A stretch of DNA of 22,332 bases from an uncultured Eubacterium sp. (GCF_937958975.1 NZ_CALGRE010000013.1:1-22332); one strand, 5' to 3'. Counted from the stretch's first letter, positions 6,701-15,416 are shown. Notes: generated by a model not told the origin, from the sequence alone. Numbers and translations: made by a program.

Positions 6701-9622
6701 AACTGAACCATTTGTATAGATAACCAGTTTATCAATCGTAATAAAGTTATCTACCATCCAAAGCTTTAATGTATGCTTTCCTGCCGATAAGTTTGGCAAT
6801 GTCACAACGTGTTTTTCAATCTGACGATATAAATTCTGTTTCCATTGTGGATTCTGATTGCTTGTCGTTCCCTCATCAGTTGCTGTAGAAGAAATTACAA
6901 TCGGATTCTGCCCATCCACAGAAACTGCAAATCTTATTTTTCCATTAGGAACTGCGTTCATTGTCGGTAATCGATATACCTCCAGTGGAAATGCACCTGA
7001 TGATGTCAAATAGAAATCATAACTCAGAGATGGTGATGTCGATGAATTAATATTATTTTCATCTACCAATCCAAGCTGTGTGTCATATGCCTGCATCATA
7101 TCTCCATCAAAACCGCGTCCTGCATTGTAGCGAACAGTCCAGCTCTTTTCTCCCGCAGCAGATTTTGTTGTATAATGCTCTGCCTGCATCGAAACATATC
7201 CATCCGATTCTACATAACAATTCGAAATTCCTGATGTTACTGCATCCACTGTAATTTTAACTCTTTTCGCTTTATCACCGGACGTAATCGTAACCGTTGC
7301 AGTCTTTCCTGTTGCTTTTGCGTAATCACTGATTGTCACCCAAACTCTCTGTTCTTCGTTAAACGTTCCTGATGTCGCGGAAAGTTTTACCCAGCTCTGG
7401 TCTGATGTTGCAGTCCATGAAACACTTCCCGCACCTTTATTGAAAATATCAATAAACTTTCCATCCTGATTATACTGCGTAAAATGTAAATCAGATTTTT
7501 TATTCTTTGGCATATTTTCGCCCTGAACAATGACACCCATCTCTGCTTTTCCCAACTCCAATGTCGGATTTGTCCCAGGAAGCTGCGTCGTTACCGGTGG
7601 AGAATAATTTTCCGGATCAATAAGACCTTTCCATTTTCCATTGGCTATCTCACTATAATAAGCAATTTCCGTCTTTCTCTGCTTTTCCACCTTGATAGAC
7701 AAATCTGAAAAGTTTTGTGCTGATGCCATACGTCCCTGCTTATATGCCAGGTTACTCTTATCTGCATAGTAGAACATCTTATAGGTGAGATAAGTCCAAT
7801 TCATTTTACATTGAACTAACTCATAGAATGCAGTTTTTGCAGATGATGATAGACTGTTTGCAACCGTTCTTGCTCTATTATACAAGTCCTGATAAACTGA
7901 CATTCGTTTCTCCCATTCGTTATAGTTCATCTGCTCAAAAATCCCCAGCTTCATATGCTCAACCTTTCGCACATTTGTGTGATGATAGAAAGTATTGAGA
8001 ATATCTGCCACTTCATTTACTGTAGAATCACTCATAGAATTTCCAAAGTTTCTCTTCAGCCATTCTTTCGAAAACCCTACGGAATCATTCGTATATTTAT
8101 CTACATCCCAGCCACAGCGAATAAAATAATCCATTTCGCCTTCTGCCGGTTTAATATCACCGACATTAAGCACCCAAATCTGTCGAATATTTGTCTTCCA
8201 GCATTTATTTAATTCTTCACCCATAACACTTAACGGAATGGAACTCATCCACAAATAACTCTGGTCTGCCGGCGCCCAATAAGACGCATGATAGTAAATA
8301 CCACCGCCGGAACGTGCCCGTTCCGAAGCCGTAGGTGTACTACGCACCATACCATGATTGTCATCGCACCAAATGACATTCATATCACTTGGCAATGTGA
8401 ACTTTGAATTATTATAAAGCTGTAATACCTCTTTGTATGGAAGAATTGCTTTACAGACTTTACTTGTCTTATCTTTTCCTAAAACTTCCTGCATAACAGT
8501 TATCTGGTCAGCAATAATCTCTGAAAGTAACCCGGCTTTTCGGTCCTGTGTATTTGTACCATACTTATCCCATTTTGAATTACTCAGATTTGCAGTATTA
8601 AACGGTTCGTCACCAGTACCACGCATACCGAACAGCCACTGTGCTTCCGTATCCTTGTGACGTGTGATACTGTCTCTCCAAAATGCACGGATGGCTTCCG
8701 GATTAACGGTATAGTCATAGGAGAGCGTGCTGGCGCTAATTCCTTGTGCTTTGGCATACTTCGTCTTAAAGGTTCCCCATTCATCTCCAGCAGATACTGT
8801 CTTACGCATTACTACACCATACTCACGAATCGTATCAATATTTTCTGAAATATTATCAAATGCGTTTACATGCATTGCCGGCCATATATAATTTCCCTTT
8901 AATCGAAGAATCAATTCAAATATCTTGGCATAAATTGCAGCGCCCATTTTACCACTTCCGTTATTCTCCGGATTAAACTTATTTACAACCCAACTATTTA
9001 ATTTTTCCTCATCATTAATAAAAATACCACGATACTGTACATCCGGTTTATCTGTTAAAGATGTACCGGATGGCATATATACATTTGTCTTTGTCTGAAT
9101 CGGTACATCGGCAAAATAATACCAAGGTGAAACACCCATCTGTTCTGAAACCTCATATGTACCAAAAATGGCGCCACGATTATCTGAACCAACAATCACC
9201 ATCGTATTTTTATCAATAACTTTAATCAAATATGCTTCCCATTTTCCTTTAATCGCATTGACTTCTGCTGTAGTAATCTTTCCACTGGAAATCAAGTTTT
9301 TAATCAGATTACTTTTATTTAATGTACCAATCAATACTACAGGACCACTTGGCAGGGAGGTACTCTTACTGATTGTCGGCGTTTTTCCCGTAACTCTTTT
9401 TACATCCGCCTGAAAATCTTTTACAACTCTCTGCACAGGCGCCTCTTCACTGGAATCCACCCAAATTGTTGCAGCCGTACTCCCTGCAACAATTGGAAAG
9501 TCATTAGAGGAGCCGTTCTCTGAAACCTTACCCGCCACTGCCGCTGCAACATTTGTAAGCGAACCGGCAAGCATGGTTATAACCATGAACAGGGACAATA
9601 ATCTTTTTATCTTCTTTTTCAT
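3731..9622 (-). CDS. Secreted GH115 xylan alpha-1,2-glucuronidase, 1963 residues, with duplicated accessory modules
   Basis: Residues 1-30 form a signal peptide. Residues ~40-195 are the N-terminal alpha/beta domain and ~196-680 the GH115 catalytic barrel plus helical domain (landmarks QYRGIFINDEE 196-206, NYIWPAMHVNAFDN 244-257, GMRGTGDEP 332-340, IWCDDNHG 417-424). The family removes glucuronic or 4-O-methylglucuronic acid from internal xylose units of xylan. A BACON-like domain (~732-796), a GH115 C-terminal carbohydrate-binding domain (~803-970) and a CBM35/6-like domain (~1026-1196) follow. Then comes a tandem duplication (1219-1492 and 1503-1779), each unit being a helical FIVAR-like segment plus a concanavalin-like sandwich. 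The last ~175 residues match the C-terminus of the neighbouring GH43 protein. The protein is far longer than usual GH115 enzymes (about 800-1000 residues). The start has an AAAGGATG site. It is probably cotranscribed with GH43. Confidence 0.92.
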   Translation of the reverse strand: MKKKIKRLLSLFMVITMLAGSLTNVAAAVAGKVSENGSSNDFPIVAGSTAATIWVDSSEEAPVQRVVKDFQADVKRVTGKTPTISKSTSLPSGPVVLIGTLNKSNLIKNLISSGKITTAEVNAIKGKWEAYLIKVIDKNTMVIVGSDNRGAIFGTYEVSEQMGVSPWYYFADVPIQTKTNVYMPSGTSLTDKPDVQYRGIFINDEEKLNSWVVNKFNPENNGSGKMGAAIYAKIFELILRLKGNYIWPAMHVNAFDNISENIDTIREYGVVMRKTVSAGDEWGTFKTKYAKAQGISASTLSYDYTVNPEAIRAFWRDSITRHKDTEAQWLFGMRGTGDEPFNTANLSNSKWDKYGTNTQDRKAGLLSEIIADQITVMQEVLGKDKTSKVCKAILPYKEVLQLYNNSKFTLPSDMNVIWCDDNHGMVRSTPTASERARSGGGIYYHASYWAPADQSYLWMSSIPLSVMGEELNKCWKTNIRQIWVLNVGDIKPAEGEMDYFIRCGWDVDKYTNDSVGFSKEWLKRNFGNSMSDSTVNEVADILNTFYHHTNVRKVEHMKLGIFEQMNYNEWEKRMSVYQDLYNRARTVANSLSSSAKTAFYELVQCKMNWTYLTYKMFYYADKSNLAYKQGRMASAQNFSDLSIKVEKQRKTEIAYYSEIANGKWKGLIDPENYSPPVTTQLPGTNPTLELGKAEMGVIVQGENMPKNKKSDLHFTQYNQDGKFIDIFNKGAGSVSWTATSDQSWVKLSATSGTFNEEQRVWVTISDYAKATGKTATVTITSGDKAKRVKITVDAVTSGISNCYVESDGYVSMQAEHYTTKSAAGEKSWTVRYNAGRGFDGDMMQAYDTQLGLVDENNINSSTSPSLSYDFYLTSSGAFPLEVYRLPTMNAVPNGKIRFAVSVDGQNPIVISSTATDEGTTSNQNPQWKQNLYRQIEKHVVTLPNLSAGKHTLKLWMVDNFITIDKLVIYTNGSVTESALGPDESYHSKYNTTFTDSVSSMPRTSAKLDEKDIMSTWGSGAFLESGGKVSIEAEYAMENVLDSKEQLTSDMYAYTISKKAKASEVSGRVENEWRLTQSDTGLAMRLPDKGSGWSDSQFVNYSPELGYRIKFNTAGTYNVWLRWRYVDNASDSIRGGIDNKLVSGEFTGGGGFHSDSKDEKWYWQKVAAVNVSSTGQHSFVLWEREDGLHVDKIYLTTGTETPTDDNWKVSSREGTAAKVSLQQTVATKAAEADNVSYPLGTSFGCYSKTAYHTYIQAIEDAKKLAQGGNVTEATANKAITAIDTAKQALKDSQVLTKYTETYNAYRNFEDDEIGKYPFGFDAEELSNGAEATIQQENGNKYLRVTTGTTAGKANIFLPFTGDVSPNADERAIIEFKARFTGTFQYANAAMIRNDTDKYAMVAAFENANQVKEIRVQNGSSKIKVQNFNSGQWYSFKMVGNCNGKTYSVYIDDVLVATDYTFRDSTGTKLTGQLFGISGFANGRVDFDDFSTKVESANKGTISSELTDKVSARKNTIQKYSYPLGDTVGCYSKDAYNKLVSEIAAAETLASSGTVTEKQAETALKAIDDAHKVLDNSLKLTAGKTTYNAYRDFENDTTGALLPYGIDVTRIDNGGAASIVEENGNKFLRLSTDSASGHVNMFLPYVGDVIAKCDEKIIVEFSARFNEELRYANAFIAKNQLDAGATTIAFDNTNQEHKVILKKSASSSVKAADFTYDTWNNYKVVVDMEDQVYTVYMNNKVIAENYPFRTTGSVALFGHVFGIDGFPNGKLDFDNFKVSVVDEDDTSTITGSDGIAINGYQINTVSKGMRTVYSVGSKINGKDVINSGIVYSLSQYVSESELYVGSENQYVQSFESTSVGKLDTPYSQSDNTTSYAMTMKFATKNPDEYNAGWRIRAYAKLSDGEYVYSDTYEYTIYGIADRLYRNGMMTTKARHDYLYTDILSVVDSQYKEIEFNWNHAVAGIK

Positions 9623-9672
9623 TTCATTTACATCCTTTCTTTTTTCTAATGTCTTTTCAATTAGTTAATGAA

Positions 9673-12285
9673 TCAATAAGGTTTTAAAATTGTATTTCCC
9701 CATTCGAAATCTACTTCTTTATAATTTGAATTTACTTTCTTTAAAATTGTATTGTATAGATAATTGTGCGTATCATATGTGTTCATACGGCAATTATCAT
9801 ACAAGTATTTTGCCACCTCATACACTGAGTATCCGTTTACTCCACTGTACACATACGTTCCATCTTCAAGTACAGCATACGTTCTCACTTTATATTTCGA
9901 TTCAAACATACTTGCACTATTTTGTGCAAAACACATCGTTCTAACAAAATATGTCGCAGTCTCAGATGTTCCCAAAATATAAGAGGAGGTTCCTATATCT
10001 GTTGACTGGAATGCCCTAACATATCGGCTGTTAGATGCAACATTCATATCCCCATCTGAAATACCGGTGTTCATATTATTTACTTCACTCACCCCATAAA
10101 TAATTCCCCAATGAACAACTTTCTTTCCGTCAATTTCAGGCTCTACAGAACCAACGACTCTATGACCTTCCAGCTTTGTACTTATCTGATGTCCAATAAC
10201 CTTAACCTTATCTGAAGTTGCCAAACCATATTTGTCAATAACAATATCCTGTGCTGTTTTCCCGGTTGTTTGTTCTTCTGTAACCGGCTCTTTTGTGGTC
10301 GGCTCTTGCGTAGTCGTTTCTTCATTTTTCACCGGAACAAGTTTCCAGAGCTGATAGTCGCTATTCATATATTTTCTCTGTTCAACATATCCACTTCCAC
10401 CTGATATTTCAGATGTGTCCGTGAGAGCAAATAAGCTTGCCTTATTGACAATACGATATTCACCATTCCCCATATGTTCAAATCTAAACTTCTGAGATGC
10501 GGAACCGTTAGCTGTGTAAATCTGATAGCTTACCTTTTTATCCTTAGAACCTGATGGATTATCAAACGCCCTTGTTGGAGCACACTCAGGAATAATGTTA
10601 AACCATTTATCCGGATTACTCTTAAACTTAAATCTCTGCGCTATTGTATCATTATTTTTATATGTCTGAACCTTAACTCCATTAGAATCTCCTTTATTCG
10701 GAATATCCATAACCTTTCCTGTTCCGACATTTACAATCTTATAATAATCCGTTGTATTAACCGGTGACACATAAGCTTTAGATGGTCTGGATACAGCTAC
10801 ACCCTGTTCGATTGGCTCACCAAAGAACGGAACACCACTGTCAGTCCATGTAAATCTCTGCGCTCTGATTGATCTTGTCCATTTACTTCCACTGTATCTT
10901 GCACAATGATAAATAATCCAATTCTCTGTTCCATCCACTGATTTTACAAATGTATTGTGACCCGGACCAAAAGTATACTCTGTTTTCTGAAATACTGGAT
11001 TTGCACTCTTTGTCCAAGAGGACGCATTCAGGAAATTTCCATTTGTACATGTTAACATTCCCAGACAATAGCTATCTGTCCAGCTTCCTGCCGCAGAATA
11101 AATAATAAATACTTTATTTCCATTTATAAGAACCTCCGGTCCTTCGTTAATCGCCGAACCTCCTGATTTTTCCCAGGAATTTGTTGGCTTCGAAATACAC
11201 ACTCTCGAAGAAGACAGCGTCCATGGATTACTCATTCGGGCAATATATAGATTTTGTTCGTTTCCATTTGATACATCCCAGCCTGACCACACAAAATAGT
11301 TATCTCCATTATATGTAAATACTGTTCCGTCAATAGCCCAACGGTCGTTGGATGAATCATATATTTTTCCTTTAAATGTATAACTTCCATCAAGAGGATT
11401 ATCCGGATTTGTACCTCCCTCTAATACATACATTCTATGATTTGCATTTGAACCATCATCAGCTGCAAAATAAACATACCATCTGCCACTTACCCAGACC
11501 AGCTCCGGTGCCCAGATTTCTTTACTGTACATTCCGGTGCTTGGTGCTGTAAATACTGTTGTAGCTGCAAATGATGACATATTCTCGAGACTACTTAACA
11601 GTGCAATTTTGACAGTATTTCCTGAACCTGAGTAACAGTAATAATATTTACCACCTGCAAGAACTACCGATGGGTCTGCACCATCAGGTTTGCTTGGTTC
11701 GTTAAAAACATACTCATTTGCAAGCTTTGTAATCTTCCAGAGCTGTCTGCTGTCATTTGCAATTACCTGCTGTCTGATGGCAACATCCTTCTCCGCATCA
11801 GTTGTCCCCTTCTCATTTGTCATGTCAGCAAGTGCCATTCCACTCTTCTTGTTGATAATCCTGTAATTACCATCACCATCGCTTTCAAGTTTAAATTTCT
11901 GCGCATCGGTACTGTTTTTTGTGTAAATTTGAAACTGTGTTCCAGCCGCGGTACTACTTGCCGGATTGTCAAATACGCGTGTAGGCGCAACCTTTGGAAT
12001 TATAAAATAGTAATCCTCTCCCGGCACCTTTTCAAATGAAAACTGTTCGGCATTTGAATTGTTAATGGTCCATGTATGTAGAAGAACCTTATCCTCATCC
12101 TTTCCACTTGGAATGTCAATCATTCTACCCGTGCAGACATTTGTGATATTATAATACACTGCCTCCTTTACCGGTTCTGTCGCAGCATTTACTTGTACAT
12201 TTTTCCACTTTGAAATACCTTCAAACAAAACCGTCACAGCCATTACAACTATCAAAATATAGCTCAACACTTTTCTTAGTTTCAT
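9673..12285 (-). CDS. Secreted GH43 (probable alpha-L-arabinofuranosidase) between two ricin-type lectin domains
   Basis: A signal peptide (1-35, ending VNAA) is followed by a ricin-type beta-trefoil (43-187). The GH43 five-bladed propeller (~195-500) shows all the family marks: DGADPSVV with base D204, WAIDG with D319, EGP with acid E381 and the GPGHN histidine H443. A second trefoil (513-650), homologous to the first, follows. A Thr/Glu/Pro-rich linker (655-675) then leads to a C-terminal module (~682-870) shared with the GH115 protein. The propeller sequence most resembles the exo-arabinofuranosidase subgroup (GH43_26-like), but subfamily choice by eye is uncertain and beta-xylosidase activity is possible. 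The start has AAGGAG 9 nt upstream. The gene lies 50 bp upstream of GH115 with no terminator between them, so the two probably act together on decorated arabinoglucuronoxylan outside the cell. Confidence 0.92.
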   Translation of the reverse strand: MKLRKVLSYILIVVMAVTVLFEGISKWKNVQVNAATEPVKEAVYYNITNVCTGRMIDIPSGKDEDKVLLHTWTINNSNAEQFSFEKVPGEDYYFIIPKVAPTRVFDNPASSTAAGTQFQIYTKNSTDAQKFKLESDGDGNYRIINKKSGMALADMTNEKGTTDAEKDVAIRQQVIANDSRQLWKITKLANEYVFNEPSKPDGADPSVVLAGGKYYYCYSGSGNTVKIALLSSLENMSSFAATTVFTAPSTGMYSKEIWAPELVWVSGRWYVYFAADDGSNANHRMYVLEGGTNPDNPLDGSYTFKGKIYDSSNDRWAIDGTVFTYNGDNYFVWSGWDVSNGNEQNLYIARMSNPWTLSSSRVCISKPTNSWEKSGGSAINEGPEVLINGNKVFIIYSAAGSWTDSYCLGMLTCTNGNFLNASSWTKSANPVFQKTEYTFGPGHNTFVKSVDGTENWIIYHCARYSGSKWTRSIRAQRFTWTDSGVPFFGEPIEQGVAVSRPSKAYVSPVNTTDYYKIVNVGTGKVMDIPNKGDSNGVKVQTYKNNDTIAQRFKFKSNPDKWFNIIPECAPTRAFDNPSGSKDKKVSYQIYTANGSASQKFRFEHMGNGEYRIVNKASLFALTDTSEISGGSGYVEQRKYMNSDYQLWKLVPVKNEETTTQEPTTKEPVTEEQTTGKTAQDIVIDKYGLATSDKVKVIGHQISTKLEGHRVVGSVEPEIDGKKVVHWGIIYGVSEVNNMNTGISDGDMNVASNSRYVRAFQSTDIGTSSYILGTSETATYFVRTMCFAQNSASMFESKYKVRTYAVLEDGTYVYSGVNGYSVYEVAKYLYDNCRMNTYDTHNYLYNTILKKVNSNYKEVDFEWGNTILKPY

Positions 12286-12571
12286 AATAAATTACTCCTT
12301 TTCCTTCCTTTATTTTTTAGTAAAATATAAATCCCCTCCTCTTTTAATACATTCTTCTTTTTATTGCATATTTAAAATAGCCAGCCGATTATAAAAAGTT
12401 CTGCATTAAAAATTTATATAATACTTTCCCATATTTATTTTATATTTTCGGATATTGGTTATATATAAAATTCATGATATTTTTATCAAATTTATGCTTT
12501 TGAAAAATTATAAAAACGTTATTATTTTATTTTGTTAAATTCATTAAAATTTTATATATATAAAACAAAAT
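12286..12571 (-). promoter_or_regulatory. Promoter region of the GH43-GH115 operon
   Basis: This extremely AT-rich gap has no gene. The best promoter candidate on the minus strand is TTGATA (12484-12489) and TATATA (12460-12465) with an 18-bp spacer, which would give a leader of about 165 nt. In such AT-rich DNA a match of this quality can arise by chance. AAAAACGTT at 12512-12520 echoes the palindrome upstream of the GH16 gene. Confidence 0.3.
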
Positions 12572-12595
12572 GAGTGGACTAAATTTAGTCCACTC
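12572..12595 (-). terminator. Perfect-palindrome terminator of the redox operon
   Basis: A 24-nt uninterrupted palindrome (arms GAGTGGACTAAA and its complement) is followed on the minus strand by ATTTTGTTTTA. It closes the three-gene operon that ends at 12647. A second, smaller hairpin (ACAGGAG 12609-12615, CTCCTGT 12622-12628) lies between it and the stop codon, giving tandem hairpins. Confidence 0.8.
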
Positions 12596-12646
12596 TAATA
12601 CCATTAACACAGGAGTTTTGTCTCCTGTTCTGTTTCAAAATATTCT

Positions 12647-13774
12647 CTATTCTTTCAAAATCGCCTCACTTACTTCTGCCAAATGTTCTCTGATTTTGAT
12701 ATGCTGCGGACAAGCTTCCTCGCACTTTCCGCATTTGATACATTCATCTGCACGTTTCATGCCATGACCGCCTACCAGCCAGCCTTCCTGATGTTTTGCT
12801 GCATCTAAGTCACTGTAAAGAGTAAGGTAATTCATTGCTGTAAACGACCCCGAAATACCAATATTCATCGGACAAACCTTAGCACAATAATTACATGTGG
12901 TACAAGGAATTAAAGGTATTTTAGCGAGTTCCTTCTGCGCTTTCTTCAAAGTTTCTTTTTGCTGCTTCGTAAGTCCGGTAAAAGATTTCATATAAGATAA
13001 ATTATCTTTCATTTGTTCTATGTTGCTCATGCCTGAGAGGACTGTAATTACCCCTTCCAAATCAGCTGCAAATCGAACAGCCCATGATGCAGACGAAGCT
13101 TGCGGCTCCGCTTCCTTTAGCACCTTTTCGACAGTTTCCGGAGGTGTTGCCAGCATACCGCCCTTAACCGGTTCCATGATGATAACCGGTTTACCATGTT
13201 TTCGTGCTACCTCATAGCAGCGTCTGGATTGTACGGCAGGATTCTCCCAATCAGCATAATTAATCTGTAATTGTACAAACTCCATTTCCGGATGAGCATT
13301 CAGAATCTCGTCCAGCTCCTCCGGAGTAGAATGAAAAGAAAATCCTATATGCCTGATAAGTCCGGCCTCTTTCTTTTCCTGAACCCAATTCCACATATCG
13401 AAATCATCAAAATAGTGTGTTCTTCCTTCCCCTAAATTATGTAACAAATAAAAATCAAAATATCCTGCCCCTGTCTGTTTTAAAGATATATCAAATTGTA
13501 CACACGCCTCTTCTCTTGTCTTGCAGTTAATCCATGCCGCATTTTTTGTAGCCAATTGATAACTTTCTCTTGGATAACGTTCCACCAATGCCTGACGGAT
13601 TGCATCTTCACTGCCGGCGTAAGCCCATGCCGTATCAAAATAAGTAAATCCCGCTTCCATAAACAAATCTACCATTTGCTTTATCTGTTCCATATCGAAC
13701 GCTCCATCCTTCTGTGGAAGACGCATTAAACCAAATCCCAGTTTTTTAATTTCTTTCCCCAATTCGCTCTGCAT
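12647..13774 (-). CDS. Aldo/keto reductase with C-terminal two-[4Fe-4S] ferredoxin domain
   Basis: I start at the ATG at 13774 because AAAGGAG lies 6 nt upstream of it; a longer frame from 13795 lacks a site. The protein is then 375 residues. Residues ~10-285 are an aldo/keto reductase barrel with the family tetrad D47, Y52 (FDTAWAY), K77 (ATKNA) and H112 (LLHN). The C-terminus has two clusters' worth of cysteines: C291/C294/C297/C301 and C345/C348/C351/C355, each followed by Pro, the bacterial ferredoxin pattern. This fused type is common in anaerobes and is predicted to reduce carbonyls with electrons passed through the clusters; the substrate is unknown. It is last in an operon, 26 bp after the flavodoxin gene, which suggests flavodoxin as an electron partner, although that protein seems to be exported. 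Confidence 0.9.
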   Translation of the reverse strand: MQSELGKEIKKLGFGLMRLPQKDGAFDMEQIKQMVDLFMEAGFTYFDTAWAYAGSEDAIRQALVERYPRESYQLATKNAAWINCKTREEACVQFDISLKQTGAGYFDFYLLHNLGEGRTHYFDDFDMWNWVQEKKEAGLIRHIGFSFHSTPEELDEILNAHPEMEFVQLQINYADWENPAVQSRRCYEVARKHGKPVIIMEPVKGGMLATPPETVEKVLKEAEPQASSASWAVRFAADLEGVITVLSGMSNIEQMKDNLSYMKSFTGLTKQQKETLKKAQKELAKIPLIPCTTCNYCAKVCPMNIGISGSFTAMNYLTLYSDLDAAKHQEGWLVGGHGMKRADECIKCGKCEEACPQHIKIREHLAEVSEAILKE

Positions 13775-13800
13775 AAAATCTCCTTTCAAAATCATCTTTA

Positions 13801-14436
13801 TTAATTTTCAATTCCGAGAGCTTTCACCGCTTCTTCTCCTGATTCGCCACTACTTATTCTCTTTCCTTCCATCCATGTGCCACTTCCGGCAAGAGATTTT
13901 AAATTCTCTGCGGAAGAACCAATTTCACTTCCTCCCGATGTACAAAACGGTATAATTGTCTTTCCCGAAAAATCATAACTTTCCACAAAGGTTGCCAAAA
14001 TTCTCGGTGCTTCTCCCCACCAGATGGGATAGCCTAAAACGATTCTATCATATTGCTCCATATGTTCTATTTTACCAGAAATAGCCGGCCTGCTTGACGA
14101 ATCTTTCATCTCCTTCGTGCTTCGGCTCTTTTCATCATTGTAATTCAAATCATCGGATGTATATGGCTGCTCTGGCACAATCTCATGCATATCAGCATCC
14201 AATTTCTTTGCAATCGCTTCTGCTACACCTTGTGTCGTTCCTGTACAAGAAAAATATACTACCAAAGTATCTGATTGTCCGGAAGGTGTTTCAACCAAAG
14301 TATTTCCATTAACAGATGTTTCTTGATTTTTTGTTTTTGTCTCTTTTGTCTTATTTTCTGTCTCTGTATTTCCACATGCTGTTATTGTCAAACATGCAAA
14401 AATTGTCAATAATATCATACCAATTCTTTTTTTCAT
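13801..14436 (-). CDS. Flavodoxin-domain lipoprotein
   Basis: The 211-residue protein begins with a lipoprotein signal: basic MKKR, a hydrophobic core and the lipobox ITAC with C21 as the lipidated residue. A Thr/Lys/Glu-rich spacer (22-55) leads to a flavodoxin fold. The FMN phosphate loop is SCTGTT (63-68), GYPIWWGEAP (135-144) supplies the aromatic residues that stack on the flavin, and CTSGGSEIG (165-173) is the second flavin loop. Family members carry single electrons or reduce quinones. Tethering to the outer face of the membrane is implied by the lipobox. An AGGAG site precedes the start, and the gene lies 21 bp downstream of the carboxymuconolactone-decarboxylase-like gene and 26 bp upstream of the aldo/keto reductase, so the three form one operon. 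Confidence 0.88.
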   Translation of the reverse strand: MKKRIGMILLTIFACLTITACGNTETENKTKETKTKNQETSVNGNTLVETPSGQSDTLVVYFSCTGTTQGVAEAIAKKLDADMHEIVPEQPYTSDDLNYNDEKSRSTKEMKDSSSRPAISGKIEHMEQYDRIVLGYPIWWGEAPRILATFVESYDFSGKTIIPFCTSGGSEIGSSAENLKSLAGSGTWMEGKRISSGESGEEAVKALGIEN

Positions 14437-14457
14437 ATCTTTACTCCTCGTCTTTCC

Positions 14458-15141
14458 TTATTCAGCAGCCTTTTGAATACATGAAATAGCATTTAAACTT
14501 CGTGGATATCCAATATACGGAAGATTCTGGGAAACAACTTTTATCAAAAACTCCTTATCATTTCCTAAGTTCATATTTCCTTTTGCATGTGCAATCAACT
14601 GTGGCTCACAACCTCCCTGTGCCGCCAAAAAGCAAAATGTTATCATTTCTCTTTGCACAAGTGTCAATCCGGTTCTCGTATAGTAGTCTCCAAAACAATT
14701 TGCCGCCAGCCAGCGATTTATATGACCATTTTTCCATGCTTCTTTCATTCCATCACCAAAGATATCTACCTGCGTCTGTATGCCCTTTTCTAAACGGTCA
14801 TCCAATGTTGTCGTCGCCTGTCCTTCCAACGGCAATGTAATTCCTTGCTTTAAAAAAATTTCATTGGTTTTATTGATAAATGATAATACTCTGCCAATAC
14901 CAAGATAATCTACAGACTGATAAACAATTTCTTTTATCTGAACAGGCGTAAGTCCAGCCTTTAACGCTCTCGGAAGCATAACTCCAAATTCATCCACTCC
15001 CTGACAACCAATCAGTGTCGCTAAAATTGCCATATATCTTGTCTCTTCCGGTAATTGCTGCCCTTCTTCATTTACAACTTCCTCATAGGCAAAATGCTCA
15101 AATCGTTCCATAAATTCTGAATCTGTCTCATATAAATTCAT
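14458..15141 (-). CDS. Carboxymuconolactone decarboxylase family protein, two AhpD-like repeats
   Basis: The 227-residue protein is all-helical and holds two copies of the CMD/AhpD fold (about residues 10-95 and 120-215). The first has ETRYMAILATLIGCQGVDEF with C46; the second has LVQREMITFC...GGCEPQLIAHAKGN with C178 and H185. The AhpD peroxidase motif is CxxC plus His; here each repeat keeps only one of the cysteines, so a classical disulfide peroxidase cycle is unlikely and the chemistry is unknown. The family often lies next to flavodoxin and aldo/keto reductase genes, as it does here. It is the first gene of the operon, with a strong GGAGG site, and is preceded by a recognisable promoter region. 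Confidence 0.85.
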   Translation of the reverse strand: MNLYETDSEFMERFEHFAYEEVVNEEGQQLPEETRYMAILATLIGCQGVDEFGVMLPRALKAGLTPVQIKEIVYQSVDYLGIGRVLSFINKTNEIFLKQGITLPLEGQATTTLDDRLEKGIQTQVDIFGDGMKEAWKNGHINRWLAANCFGDYYTRTGLTLVQREMITFCFLAAQGGCEPQLIAHAKGNMNLGNDKEFLIKVVSQNLPYIGYPRSLNAISCIQKAAE

Positions 15142-15200
15142 TTCTAACCTCCGCTCAATCTAATAAATTTTGTACAATGAATAAATCAATTGTAATGGCA

Positions 15201-15285
15201 TTCTAGTTCAACATTATATCCAACAAAAATACCAAACTTTACAAAAAAAATAGATGTTCTAGTAAACACCTATATTTTAGTTCAA
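15201..15285 (-). promoter_or_regulatory. Promoter of the redox operon with three operator-like repeats
   Basis: On the minus strand a perfect -10 box TATAAT (15213-15218) and a -35-like TTGTAA (15239-15244) are separated by 20 bp. That spacing is too long for normal promoters and is characteristic of MerR/SoxR-type control. Three copies of TTYTAGTTCAA-like sequence (plus strand) lie at 15201-15211, 15257-15267 (last bases differ) and 15275-15285. The first covers the start-site region and the other two lie upstream of the -35. No regulator gene is in the window. The rest of the 450-bp gap is AT-rich with nothing else clear apart from the terminator and hairpins listed separately. Confidence 0.5.
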
Positions 15286-15416
15286 AACTATGAAAATATC
15301 TAATACCTATATCAAATCATTATGTATGCTCTAAAGGCATTATTTTATATCCTGTATAAATAAAATTTATATATTTTCGAACACGGCATCCATTTTCCTC
15401 GTCACCATCTCAAAAA

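Noticed and set aside
3731..12285. Cell-wall sorting signals on the hydrolases
   Set aside because: No LPXTG plus hydrophobic tail, SLH repeats or dockerin duplicate is present at the ends of GH16, GH115 or GH43.
12647..13795. Longer start for the aldo/keto reductase at 13795
   Set aside because: No ribosome site precedes it and it would overlap the leader; the ATG at 13774 has AAAGGAG at ideal spacing.
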